Assembly (NCBI GenBank): GCA_965208775.1
Contig: OZ242360.1
Span: 2,356,001 to 2,420,000 of the forward strand
Reading direction: 5' to 3'
Source of the DNA: JAPOVO01 sp026708165
Lineage (GTDB): Bacteria; Chloroflexota; UBA11872; VXNJ01
Length of the DNA: 64,000 nucleotides
The translations under genes were made by a program, and so were the position numbers. Shown piece after piece: positions 1-7,331 of the stretch (position 1 is the stretch's first letter; each line of letters starts with the position of its first letter). The notes below the pieces were generated by a model that was given only the letters and a program-made list of their open reading frames with translations, searched no databases and was not told the DNA's origin.

Positions 1-1
1 G

Positions 2-415
2 GCGGGGCGTGATGAACGTATCAAGGCCGTCGTGACCGACGGCGCGTTTGCGTCGGCAGGGAGAGACTTCGTGGGATATGCCTTCCGGGGCGTATCCGGC
101 CTTTCGCCGACTCTCTTTCAGGATGCGGTGGTGATGATGAGCGAGTCGGTTTCGGGCGCACGACTTGATCGAGTCAGGCCAGTTGCGTCAATCGGAAGGA
201 TCGCGCCGCGTCCGGTGATGCTGATTCACGGCACGGACGACGCGATGATTCGGGTGGCAGAAGCCCATACGCTGTATGCGGCGGCGGGCGAGCCGAAGAC
301 GCTCTGGATAGTCCCCGACTGCGAGCACGTCCAGTCGTTTCATCTTCATAGGGAGGAGTATCTGGGGCGGGTTGAGGAGTTCTTCATGAGGGCGTTTTCC
401 GCGACGCGCGAATAG
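2..415 (+). CDS. alpha/beta hydrolase (dienelactone hydrolase/prolyl oligopeptidase type), C-terminal part
   Basis: The reading frame is open from the window edge, so the 5' part including the nucleophile elbow is missing. The visible segment begins with a DERIKAVVTDGAFAS stretch, the strand and turn that follow the nucleophile in this superfamily. It then holds a PVMLIHGTDDAMI segment, where the second Asp is the expected acid of the catalytic triad, and ends with DCEHVQSF, where the His is the expected catalytic base. It is therefore a serine hydrolase acting on an ester, peptide or lactone; the substrate cannot be told from the tail. The gene converges on nth, with about 40 bases between the two stop codons. 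Confidence 0.8.
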   Translation, partial: AGRDERIKAVVTDGAFASAGRDFVGYAFRGVSGLSPTLFQDAVVMMSESVSGARLDRVRPVASIGRIAPRPVMLIHGTDDAMIRVAEAHTLYAAAGEPKTLWIVPDCEHVQSFHLHREEYLGRVEEFFMRAFSATRE

Positions 416-454
416 TCCAGCGACGGTACCCGTCGTTGTTTCTTTGAGGTCGGG

Positions 455-1168
455 CTAGCGCGCGGTGGAGGATGGGCAGAGGTCGCTGAGAGTGCAGCGG
501 TCGCAGGCGGGTTTGCGGGCCTCGCAGACGCGCCGCCCGTGCCAGATGATGGAGTGTCCCGCGAAAATCCACTCCTCTTGTGGGAGCAGGTCCATCAAGT
601 CTTGCTCGATCTTCTCGGGGGCCTTCTGGCGGCTGAGGTCGAGCCGGTGGCTCAGCCGGTTGACGTGGGTGTCGACGGTGACCCCGCACGCGATACCGAA
701 GGCGGTGCCGAGGACTACGTTGGCGGTCTTGCGCGCCACGCCGCGGAGCGTAAGCAGGTCATCCATGTTTGCGGGCATTTCGCCGCCGAAGTTCTGGACA
801 ATGGCGGCGGCGGCTTCCCTGACCGCCCGCGCCTTGTTTCGGTAGAAGCCCGTGCGCCGCACCATCTCCTCCATGTCCTCTTGCGGCGCTTCGGCCATCG
901 ACTCGATGGTCGGGTAGCGGGCGAAAAGGGCGGGAGTCTCCATGTTCACACGCACGTCGGTGCTCTGGGCGGAGAGGATGGTGGCCACGAGAAGCTCCCA
1001 TGGAGTCGAGTAACTCAGCTCGCAGTCGGCGTCGGGGTATTCGTGATGCAGGCGGGCGACGATCTCGTTCGCGCGTTCGCGGCGTTTGGACTTGCTCTCG
1101 CGCCGGCGGCGGACTTTAAATGACTTTCTCTTAGTCGACGTTTTTTTTCGAGTTTTCGATGCGGCCAT
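455..1168 (-). CDS. nth: endonuclease III (DNA glycosylase/AP lyase)
   Basis: This 237-residue base-excision-repair enzyme removes oxidised pyrimidines and cuts the abasic strand. The helix-hairpin-helix is at about 138-152, with the catalytic Lys at 147 in GVARKTA. The catalytic Asp is at 166 in TVDTHVNRL. The [4Fe-4S] cysteines are at 215, 222, 225 and 231, with the expected C-x6-C-x2-C-x5-C spacing. The usual Pro-Gly of the hairpin reads LRGV here. The first 33 residues are a Lys/Arg-rich extension absent from the E. coli enzyme; it may help DNA binding, or the true start may be internal. The gene is divergent from the SMP-30 gene, with about 200 bases between the starts. Confidence 0.95.
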   Translation of the reverse strand: MAASKTRKKTSTKRKSFKVRRRRESKSKRRERANEIVARLHHEYPDADCELSYSTPWELLVATILSAQSTDVRVNMETPALFARYPTIESMAEAPQEDMEEMVRRTGFYRNKARAVREAAAAIVQNFGGEMPANMDDLLTLRGVARKTANVVLGTAFGIACGVTVDTHVNRLSHRLDLSRQKAPEKIEQDLMDLLPQEEWIFAGHSIIWHGRRVCEARKPACDRCTLSDLCPSSTAR

Positions 1169-1375
1169 TCTCGCCTCCCGGAGCCGCGGCTTGTACGCGC
1201 TCGCCCGCCGCTACAGCTTAACCACGTCCGGCAGCCGGTCGCGATTGGATATATTCGGACTTGCGCGGAGCGGGCGGTCGAAATGGCGAGCGGGCGAGTT
1301 CATCTATGGACGCGGCACCTGGATGTGCAATCCTATTGATTCCATACACGCGAGGTTTGACCAGAGGAGGCCGAC

Positions 1376-2242
1376 TTGGCTTGGGATTTCGAAGCTGTGG
1401 CGGGTCCGTATACGTTCACCGAAGGTCCGGTGTGGACCGGCGAGGCCGTGCTGTTTACGGACATGTACAACCACCGGGTGATGCGCTACGAACCCGCTAC
1501 GGGAAAGACGACCGTGCATCACACAGGCACGAATCAGGGCAACGGCCTGATGTGGAGCCTTCGTGGATTTCTCTATTGCTGCGAGATGATCGGACGCCGC
1601 GTATCGAACTACGGGGCAGACGGTTCGCTGGAAGTGATCGCGGACCGATTCGAGGGCAAGCGATTGAACAGTCCCAACGACCTGATTATGGACTCGGTGG
1701 GACGGATCTGGTTCACCGACCCCCGCTACGGCGAGGACAGGGATGACATGGAACTGGACCACGAGTCGGTCTATCGACTCACGCGGGTTCCCGAGGGCCA
1801 TTGGGAGATCGAGCGGATGACGTTCGATACGACGCGCCCGAATGGGCTGCTGCTCTCGCTGGACGAGAGGACGCTGTACGTCGCGCAGAGCGACTACGGA
1901 GAAGGCCGCAAGCGCGAGCTGCGGGCCTATCCGGTGCTGGACGACGGCACTTTGGGGCAATTTCGGGTGATGCACAACTTCGTGCCCGCGCGCGGAATCG
2001 ACGGCATGACTATCGACAGCGAAGACCGTGTAATCGCGACGGCCGGCTGGAGGAAGAGCGGCGCGGGACCGATGGTTTACGTTTTCGATCCGTCGGGCCG
2101 GGTGCTGGAAACGCATCGGGTGCCGGTTGACATGCCGACCAACTGCTGCTTTGGCGGGGAAGACCTGTCGGACCTGTACGTAACGGCAAGCTCTGGGCAC
2201 CTCTTCAGGGTGAGGACGGGTCTGAGGGGCGTCAGGAGATAG
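1376..2242 (+). CDS. SMP-30/gluconolactonase family protein
   Basis: This 288-residue six-bladed beta-propeller hydrolyses sugar lactones or related esters with a bound divalent metal. Seen directly: an N-terminal FTEGPVW strand carrying the metal-ligand Glu, the NSPNDLIMDSVGRIWFTDP segment that supplies the Asn ligand, and the RGIDGMTIDSEDR segment with the fourth metal-binding Asp. These are the family signatures. The start is TTG at 1376, supported by an AGAGGAGG Shine-Dalgarno at 1363-1370 with 5 bases of spacing. It stands alone in its transcription unit. The substrate is not predictable; a carbohydrate-acid lactone is the default. Confidence 0.9.
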   Translation: MAWDFEAVAGPYTFTEGPVWTGEAVLFTDMYNHRVMRYEPATGKTTVHHTGTNQGNGLMWSLRGFLYCCEMIGRRVSNYGADGSLEVIADRFEGKRLNSPNDLIMDSVGRIWFTDPRYGEDRDDMELDHESVYRLTRVPEGHWEIERMTFDTTRPNGLLLSLDERTLYVAQSDYGEGRKRELRAYPVLDDGTLGQFRVMHNFVPARGIDGMTIDSEDRVIATAGWRKSGAGPMVYVFDPSGRVLETHRVPVDMPTNCCFGGEDLSDLYVTASSGHLFRVRTGLRGVRR

Positions 2243-2260
2243 AGGGGCAGCGTGTTACCC

Positions 2261-2345
2261 GTTCATCCTTCGACTGGCTCAGGACGAACGGGAGAGGGCG
2301 CGTTGTGTTTGCTCTTCGAGCCTTCGGCAAGCTCAGGGCAGGCTT
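2261..2345. repeat. dispersed intergenic repeat, two partial copies (family A)
   Basis: Two adjacent degenerate copies of an element recurring between genes of this window. The core at 2269-2291 reads TTCGACTGGCTCAGGACGAA. The second, at about 2313-2345, has TTCGGCAAGCTCAGGGCAGG. The same core occurs near 10795, 16140, 33722 and 33770. The pieces lie outside genes and carry no ORF, so they look like REP-type palindromic units. Confidence 0.6.
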
Positions 2346-2476
2346 TTCTCGGGAATGATGGAAAAGCGGTGCGGGTGACGCAAGGGCGCAGGGATTGCGA
2401 CAGCGGCGGAATGAGGCCGGATAGAACGGAGGGCGGCTGCGGCCACGCTTAGCGACAGCAGCGCTTCCCAAACCGG

Positions 2477-2574
2477 TGGCGGAGGTGCATGGGAGTCGAA
2501 CCCACCGACGACGTATCGCTACGCCGCCCAACGGATTTGAAGTCCGCGGAGCCCACCGGAACTCTCGCACCTCC
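2477..2574 (-). tRNA. selC: tRNA-Sec (anticodon TCA)
   Basis: Read on the minus strand this folds as a bacterial selenocysteine tRNA. It has an 8-bp acceptor stem (GGAGGTGC with GCACCTCC), a 6-bp D stem with a 4-base loop, and a 5-bp anticodon stem whose loop CTTCAAA holds TCA at 2540-2538. A 9-bp extra arm with a GCGA loop and a 5-bp T stem with loop TTCGACT follow. The discriminator is G and CCA is encoded at 2479-2477. The 8+5 acceptor/T arrangement, the 6-bp D stem and the long extra arm separate it from tRNA-Ser and from ordinary suppressors. It shows that UGA is decoded as selenocysteine in this organism. SelA, SelB and SelD are not in the window. Confidence 0.93.
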
Positions 2575-2618
2575 AGGCAAGCCGCCAAACTGGGGATCGC
2601 CCAGTCGAGTTTAAGGGT

Positions 2619-3323
2619 TTAGCCTTCCGCGCCAACTCCGACTGTGAAGCCGATCTTGCCGGACACCTCGCCGTCGACCAGTATCTCGGCCTCGAACGAG
2701 CCAGCGCCGCCGCCGGGGTCGAAGTAAAACGCAAAGAAGCCGCGCGAGAAAGCGCCCTGCGGTCCGGTCTCAAAAGTGAACACTTCCTCCCCGTTGCGCT
2801 TCCACCTTACGCCGAGCACCGCGCCGGATCGGACTCCCTTGAACTCGACGGAGACGTAGACTCGCTCATTGGGGGCGAACCGGTCGGTAGCATCAACGGG
2901 CCTCTGGAGCGTGTCTACGCTGCGGGCGGTGGCGATCCTGCCCACGGAGCCGCGCTCGCGCTCGCTCGTGATAGTGGGAGTAGGCGTAGCGATTGCCGCC
3001 GGGGTCGTCGCGGGAGTTGCGGTGGGGGTTGGCGTTGGAAGCGCCGCGGACGGAGTAGCGGTGGGCGTGGGGCTAGGAAGTGTCGACGCGGGGGTGGCTG
3101 TTGGGGTTGCGGTGGGGATGGGAGTCGTCGCGGGTGGGGCCGAAGTGGGGGTGGAAGTGGCGGCTACGGTGGGAGTAGAGGCGGCCTCCGCGTTATCGCC
3201 CCCGATCTCGCAACTGAACAAAAGGGTGGCAGCCGCAATCAAGAAGATTGCCGTCAGCGGTTTGAAGGGCGTTGTCGCCCCGCTTCCCTTCACCACTGCC
3301 AAGATTCGAGATGGTGCATCCAT
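2619..3323 (-). CDS. lipoprotein with Thr/Pro/Ala-rich linker and C-terminal beta domain
   Basis: This is a 234-residue exported protein of unknown function. The start is placed at the ATG at 3323 because it puts a basic N-region, a hydrophobic helix (LTAIFLIAAATLLFS) and a lipobox Cys (LLFSC) at the front; the open frame runs further upstream without such logic. Next comes a low-complexity linker of about 75 residues built from TPTATP-like units, typical of a wall-spanning or O-glycosylated stalk. The C-terminal 115 residues (FAPNERVYVSVEF onward) look like a beta-sandwich, similar to modules that follow such stalks in Chloroflexota lipoproteins. It lies immediately downstream of nothing obvious and diverges from the Fe-S carrier gene. 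A binding or sensory role is only a guess. Confidence 0.7.
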   Translation of the reverse strand: MDAPSRILAVVKGSGATTPFKPLTAIFLIAAATLLFSCEIGGDNAEAASTPTVAATSTPTSAPPATTPIPTATPTATPASTLPSPTPTATPSAALPTPTPTATPATTPAAIATPTPTITSERERGSVGRIATARSVDTLQRPVDATDRFAPNERVYVSVEFKGVRSGAVLGVRWKRNGEEVFTFETGPQGAFSRGFFAFYFDPGGGAGSFEAEILVDGEVSGKIGFTVGVGAEG

Positions 3324-3541
3324 GAGGATACGCCCCCGATGGCAATCGCTTACAACCCACTCATGTACCGCTCTCAATTCTAGGGTACAGCGGCTCGGCT
3401 TCTCAGAGGCATTATGGCCAGACTTTGACGGTCTGGCCCCCGATCTTTGTCGATGGTTAATATCAAGCATTAAGATTGAGTAAAGTAGTGGTTGAGCGAA
3501 AGTCGGCGAATTTCATTCGTTGAAACGGAACGGGTGATCAT

Positions 3542-3946
3542 TTGGTTATTGAACAGTTGGCAGTCGAGGTCTCACTGACAGACGCGGCGGCTGAGGCTTT
3601 TCGAAGCATAACGCTCCACAAGGGCGTGCAGAACGCAGGGATGAAGGTCGCTGTAGGACCCGGCGGATGCGGCGGTTATGAGTACCGGCTGGGAATCGCG
3701 CGCAAGCCCAAGTCGACGGACGTGGTGTCGGAATCGAAGGGCATCACTTTGTATCTGGATACGAAGACTCTTCATCTGTTTAATGGCTGCACGGTGGACT
3801 TCAGCGACGGGCTGATGGGTGAGGGATTCTCGGTCAGCAATCCGAGCTCGAAGGCTGACTGCGCGTGCGGGCAGTCGTTCAAAGTGTCCGGCGAAGGCGC
3901 GGTGGACAGCGGAGCGTGCACGTCGGCGGTGGCGGGCCGGGGTTAG
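3542..3946 (+). CDS. A-type iron-sulfur carrier (IscA/HesB family)
   Basis: This 134-residue HesB-like-fold protein carries or delivers Fe-S clusters to apoproteins. The three cluster cysteines are present: C43 in PGGCGGYEY, and C107 and C109 in DCACGQSF. The family's GLMGEGFSVSNP block precedes the latter pair. A 20-residue Gly/Ser/Ala-rich tail follows and is not part of the fold. The start is TTG at 3542, just after GGGTGATC, which matches the 3' half of the Shine-Dalgarno; spacing is short, so the start is moderately sure. HesB-like proteins are among known bacterial selenoprotein families, but here the key positions are Cys codons. It stands alone, about 1 kb from the tRNA-Sec gene. Confidence 0.88.
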   Translation: MVIEQLAVEVSLTDAAAEAFRSITLHKGVQNAGMKVAVGPGGCGGYEYRLGIARKPKSTDVVSESKGITLYLDTKTLHLFNGCTVDFSDGLMGEGFSVSNPSSKADCACGQSFKVSGEGAVDSGACTSAVAGRG

Positions 3947-4025
3947 AAACCGCACTATTCACCCACCGCAACTGGTACTTGGCGTTCCGGCCTAAGTTTT
4001 ACCCATTTGAGGCATTCCAGATCGA

Positions 4026-5528
4026 CTATCCGGTCGGGCGGCAGTCGTAGCCCATTGAAGTCAGAATCTCGCGAGTAACTCCGACTTCGTCCCAAGGCAG
4101 CACGTTTTCCGCCATGATGATGCTGGCTTCGTGGCCCTTGCCCGCGAGCAACACGGTGTCGCCGGGCTGAGCGGAACGCAGGACCGCAGCGATCGCCTCG
4201 CGCCGGTCGAGGATGATCTCCAGCTTCCGGGATGATCGGTTGGCGCCCGAGGCTGCTCCCTCCGCTATGTCGCGGGCGATCTTGATTGGGTCCTCGTTGC
4301 GGGGGTCCTCGTTGGTGATAACGATTTCGTCGGCGAGACGGGCGGCGACCGCGCCCATGAGCGGCCTCTTTTGCGTGTCGCGCTCTCCCGCGCCCCCGAA
4401 TACGACAAGCAGCCTACCTTTTCGCTTGCCAAAAGTCCGCAAAGCCGACTCAAGGCTGTTAGGCGTGTGGGCGAAGTCGACTATCACTTCGAAAGGCTGT
4501 CCGCAGTCGACGCGCTGCATCCGGCCGGGGACGCCGGGAAACGCGGCGATGGCGTCGGCGCAGACCTCAAGCGGGACGTCGACGGAGGCCGCGCAAGTCA
4601 AGGCAGCCAGACAGTTTTCGATGTTGAAGGCACCTGGAAGAGCCGCGCCTACGGAAATCTGGCCCCAGGGCGTCGAGGCGGTGAAATCGATTGCGTCGCT
4701 GGAAACGGTTTCGCTCAAAACCTTCACATCGGCGTCACTCGTGCGTCCGTAACCGAGCACCGACCCGGAGGCTCTTGCGCGCAACAGGTCCCAATAGCGG
4801 CTGTCGCGGGGAATCACCGCAACCTTGCCCCAGCGTCCTGCTTCGGCCGCCCCCTGTATATCGAGAAGCCGGGCCTTGGCTTCGACGTAGGCTTCGAGCG
4901 TGCCGTGATAGTCCAGGTGCTCGTGGGTTATTGAGGTGAAGACGGCGCGATTAAACGCAATTCCAGTGACCCGATGCTGGTCGAGTCCGTGAGAAGTGGT
5001 CTCAAGCACGGCCCATTGCACTCCGCGGCCGCGCATTTCACGGAGCGCCTGATGAAGCTCCAGGGAGGAGGGGGTGGTCTGATGGACGAGGTTGGGACTC
5101 GCCTGGCCGCCAGTAGATATGTTGGCGGTGGTGACCTCGCCCGTCTTAGCGCTGGCCGTGCGGAGTATCCAGGCGATGAGACTGGAGGTGGTGGTCTTGC
5201 CGTCGGTGCCGGTCACGCCCACAACGCCCAGGGACTCGTCGGGCTGGCCGTAGAACGTCTTGGCGACGCTCGCGAGAGCGAGACGGGTGTCGGCGGTTCT
5301 TACCTGGCGGGCCGCGAGCGGAAGGAAATCTTCGACGAGCAGGGCCACAGCGCCGTTTTCGAGGGCGTTGGCAGCGTAATCGTGTCCGTCGGCTTCCTGG
5401 CCGCGAATGCATACGAACAGCCAACCCGAACGGATCAGGCGCGAGTCGAAGGCGATTCCGCTTATCTCGCAGTCGCCGCCGCGCAAGTCGGCATCAGGCA
5501 GGTCGGCGATGAGGGACGAAAGGAGCAC
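4026..5528 (-). CDS. murE: UDP-N-acetylmuramoyl-tripeptide synthetase MurE
   Basis: This cytoplasmic Mur ligase, about 500 residues, adds the third amino acid (diaminopimelate, lysine or ornithine) to UDP-MurNAc-L-Ala-D-Glu. The uridine-binding N domain is followed by the ATP loop GVTGTDGKTTT (Lys near 111), the TTSHGLDQHR block and the C-terminal domain. The specificity motif, usually DNPR in DAP-adding enzymes, reads EDPR at about 407-410; the Arg favours DAP or ornithine over lysine. The start is taken as GTG at 5528, two bases after the stop of the FemAB gene. An open frame continues upstream but only antisense-like sequence precedes it. Coupling to FemAB fits sequential steps of stem-peptide and bridge synthesis. 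It sits outside the main division cluster. Confidence 0.92.
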   Translation of the reverse strand: MLLSSLIADLPDADLRGGDCEISGIAFDSRLIRSGWLFVCIRGQEADGHDYAANALENGAVALLVEDFLPLAARQVRTADTRLALASVAKTFYGQPDESLGVVGVTGTDGKTTTSSLIAWILRTASAKTGEVTTANISTGGQASPNLVHQTTPSSLELHQALREMRGRGVQWAVLETTSHGLDQHRVTGIAFNRAVFTSITHEHLDYHGTLEAYVEAKARLLDIQGAAEAGRWGKVAVIPRDSRYWDLLRARASGSVLGYGRTSDADVKVLSETVSSDAIDFTASTPWGQISVGAALPGAFNIENCLAALTCAASVDVPLEVCADAIAAFPGVPGRMQRVDCGQPFEVIVDFAHTPNSLESALRTFGKRKGRLLVVFGGAGERDTQKRPLMGAVAARLADEIVITNEDPRNEDPIKIARDIAEGAASGANRSSRKLEIILDRREAIAAVLRSAQPGDTVLLAGKGHEASIIMAENVLPWDEVGVTREILTSMGYDCRPTG

Positions 5529-5530
5529 GG

Positions 5531-6616
5531 CTATACGGCGGAGGCAGGTCCGCGGCGTCGGGAAAGGAGTGCTTGCAGTTGAGTCCGCATGGGCAGGCCG
5601 ATGCGGGTTATGGCCAGATACGTTAGAGGTCGGAGCGGGAGGTCCAGCGTGCCGGCGTGCTGAACGAGGCGCGGCCTGAATCCCTGCTTGAATCTGTGGA
5701 CACCGGCCATCGGATCGTTTTCGGTTTCCGGATCGGCCATACCCCAGAAGTCGTATGTCGCGCAGCCGCTCTGCTTTGCCCAGAGCATCGCTTCCCACTG
5801 AAGCAGGTAGCTCGACATGGTGTTGCGGTAGCGGTTCGACGACGCGCCGTAGAGGTAGGTGGCCATGTCTCCGCAGATCACGGCGAAGAGGGCGCCGACG
5901 TCTTCGCCGTTGACGCTGGCGATGAACAGACGCCGGGATTCTCCCAACTCATCCCAGACAGCCTGGTAGTAAGCCGGACCGTGAACGGCGAAACCGTCTC
6001 TTTCGCCCGTGACAACTGTGAGCCGGTAGAACGAGTCGAGGTCCGCCTCTTTGTCCGCAACGCGAATATCGACTCCCCGCCGCGTCGCCAGCCGCACGTT
6101 GTAGCGGGTCTTTGGCTTGAAGCTGGCGAGGATCTCATCCTCCGAGCGGTCGAGCGCAACGTAACCCGTCGATCGAATCTGGACGTATTGCGGCGCGGGC
6201 TTGAATCCGGCCTCCCGCATCGCCGCGAGCGCCGCCGGTGAACACTCGGCCGCAGGCTCGGCCCTGATGAAGGATGCCCCAGCGCGGCGCGCTCGTTCGA
6301 CGGCCGCGTCGATCAGCTCGCGGGACTGCCGTTGCGTCGCTTCGCCAAACGGACCGCGGGGCATGTAGGCGATCCCGACGGGCGGCAGAAATGGGAGGAT
6401 TCGCCTCGTCTTGAGGAGCACCTGCAGGCCGCCGCCACAATCGCCATCCGGACTCGAAACGGCCAGTCGAATGGGAGTCCAACCGAACCCGCGCTTTAGC
6501 TCGCCCCATTGCCAGGACTGCAAAAAACTAGGGTGGTTTCGCTTGGCTTGAAGCGAGTTCCATTCGTCCGGCGAGCGAACTTCGCGCACGCGGGAGTTTT
6601 CCGTTAGCGCGGCCAC
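5531..6616 (-). CDS. FemA/FemB-family aminoacyltransferase (peptidoglycan interpeptide bridge)
   Basis: This 361-residue protein has two GNAT-like halves. It carries the family markers FLQSWQWGELK near the N-terminus and the C-terminal WEAMLWAKQSGCATYDFWG block, followed by FKQGFRPRLV. Fem/MurM enzymes use aminoacyl-tRNA to attach amino acids to the peptidoglycan precursor lipid II. The amino acid cannot be read from sequence. Its stop lies two bases before the proposed murE start, so both are likely made from one mRNA and act on the same precursor. A non-wall role is possible, since some members form peptide bonds elsewhere. Confidence 0.85.
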   Translation of the reverse strand: MAALTENSRVREVRSPDEWNSLQAKRNHPSFLQSWQWGELKRGFGWTPIRLAVSSPDGDCGGGLQVLLKTRRILPFLPPVGIAYMPRGPFGEATQRQSRELIDAAVERARRAGASFIRAEPAAECSPAALAAMREAGFKPAPQYVQIRSTGYVALDRSEDEILASFKPKTRYNVRLATRRGVDIRVADKEADLDSFYRLTVVTGERDGFAVHGPAYYQAVWDELGESRRLFIASVNGEDVGALFAVICGDMATYLYGASSNRYRNTMSSYLLQWEAMLWAKQSGCATYDFWGMADPETENDPMAGVHRFKQGFRPRLVQHAGTLDLPLRPLTYLAITRIGLPMRTQLQALLSRRRGPASAV

Positions 6617-6625
6617 TCCAGGCTC

Positions 6626-7297
6626 CTATGCACGCTTGGTTCCCGTATGCAGGGCGATGCTACCCATCCCGAGCTTGGAGTAGGTCACGTTCTCAAATCC
6701 TGACTGAGAAATCATGTTGGCCAGCTCGGGCGCAGCCGGAAAACTGTCCACCGAACGCGGAAGGTATGTGTACGCAAATGGATGGCGGCTTATGAGCCTG
6801 CCGATCAATGGAACGATGGCATGGAAGTAGAACCGGAACGCACGCGCCAGCGGACCCCAGCCGACCGGTGTCATATCGAGAATTACGAGCCGCCCTCGCG
6901 GCTTCAGGACTCTGGCGGCCGATCTGAGCGCGCCACCAAGGTCAGGAACGTTTCGCAGGGTGAAGGCGGTGACTATGGCATCGACGGAATCGCGGTCGAA
7001 CGGCAGATTGGCGGCGTCGGCGGCGGTGAGATGGAAGGACGCACCCTGCCGTCTGGACCGACAACTGGCCGAACGCAACATCGAGACCGAGAAGTCGGCG
7101 CCTATGACGTGGAGGTCCGGCGGAGCGGTCCTTTCGAGCATCAGGGCGAGGTCGCCGGTACCGGTTCCGAGGTCGATGACGCTCATGGGAGAGTCGCGCA
7201 AACAAACCTCAAGGGCCTGCTTGCGCCAGCCTCCGTCCATACCGAGGCTGATGATGCGGTTGAGGAGATCGTAGGTCGGGACGATTGCGTCGAACAT
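6626..7297 (-). CDS. menG: demethylmenaquinone methyltransferase (MenG/UbiE family)
   Basis: This is a class I SAM-dependent methyltransferase of about 223 residues for the last step of menaquinone synthesis. Motif I is DLGTGTGDLAL near 45-55; the family block TAFTLRNVPDLGGALR and the GRLVILDMTP strand follow. The ATG at 7297 is the first normal start inside the conserved region, with AGG five bases ahead. Homologs usually have a few residues before MFDAIVPTYDLLN, and no ATG, GTG or TTG lies between the upstream stop and this ATG, so a rare upstream start cannot be excluded. It follows the polyprenyl diphosphate synthase gene, which would provide the quinone side chain, so the pair makes biochemical sense. 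Confidence 0.9.
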   Translation of the reverse strand: MFDAIVPTYDLLNRIISLGMDGGWRKQALEVCLRDSPMSVIDLGTGTGDLALMLERTAPPDLHVIGADFSVSMLRSASCRSRRQGASFHLTAADAANLPFDRDSVDAIVTAFTLRNVPDLGGALRSAARVLKPRGRLVILDMTPVGWGPLARAFRFYFHAIVPLIGRLISRHPFAYTYLPRSVDSFPAAPELANMISQSGFENVTYSKLGMGSIALHTGTKRA

Positions 7298-7331
7298 CGA
7301 CCTGACGTCAACCCGGTCGTTGGCGGGAGTA

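Noticed and set aside
3542..3946. HesB-like gene as a selenoprotein
   Set aside because: All three ligand positions are Cys codons, the gene ends in TAG and no in-frame TGA lies in the conserved region.
4371..4934. Long plus-strand ORF opposite murE, and similar long antisense ORFs elsewhere
   Set aside because: They mirror genuine genes in a GC-rich genome, have no recognisable domains, and their codon pattern follows the opposite strand.
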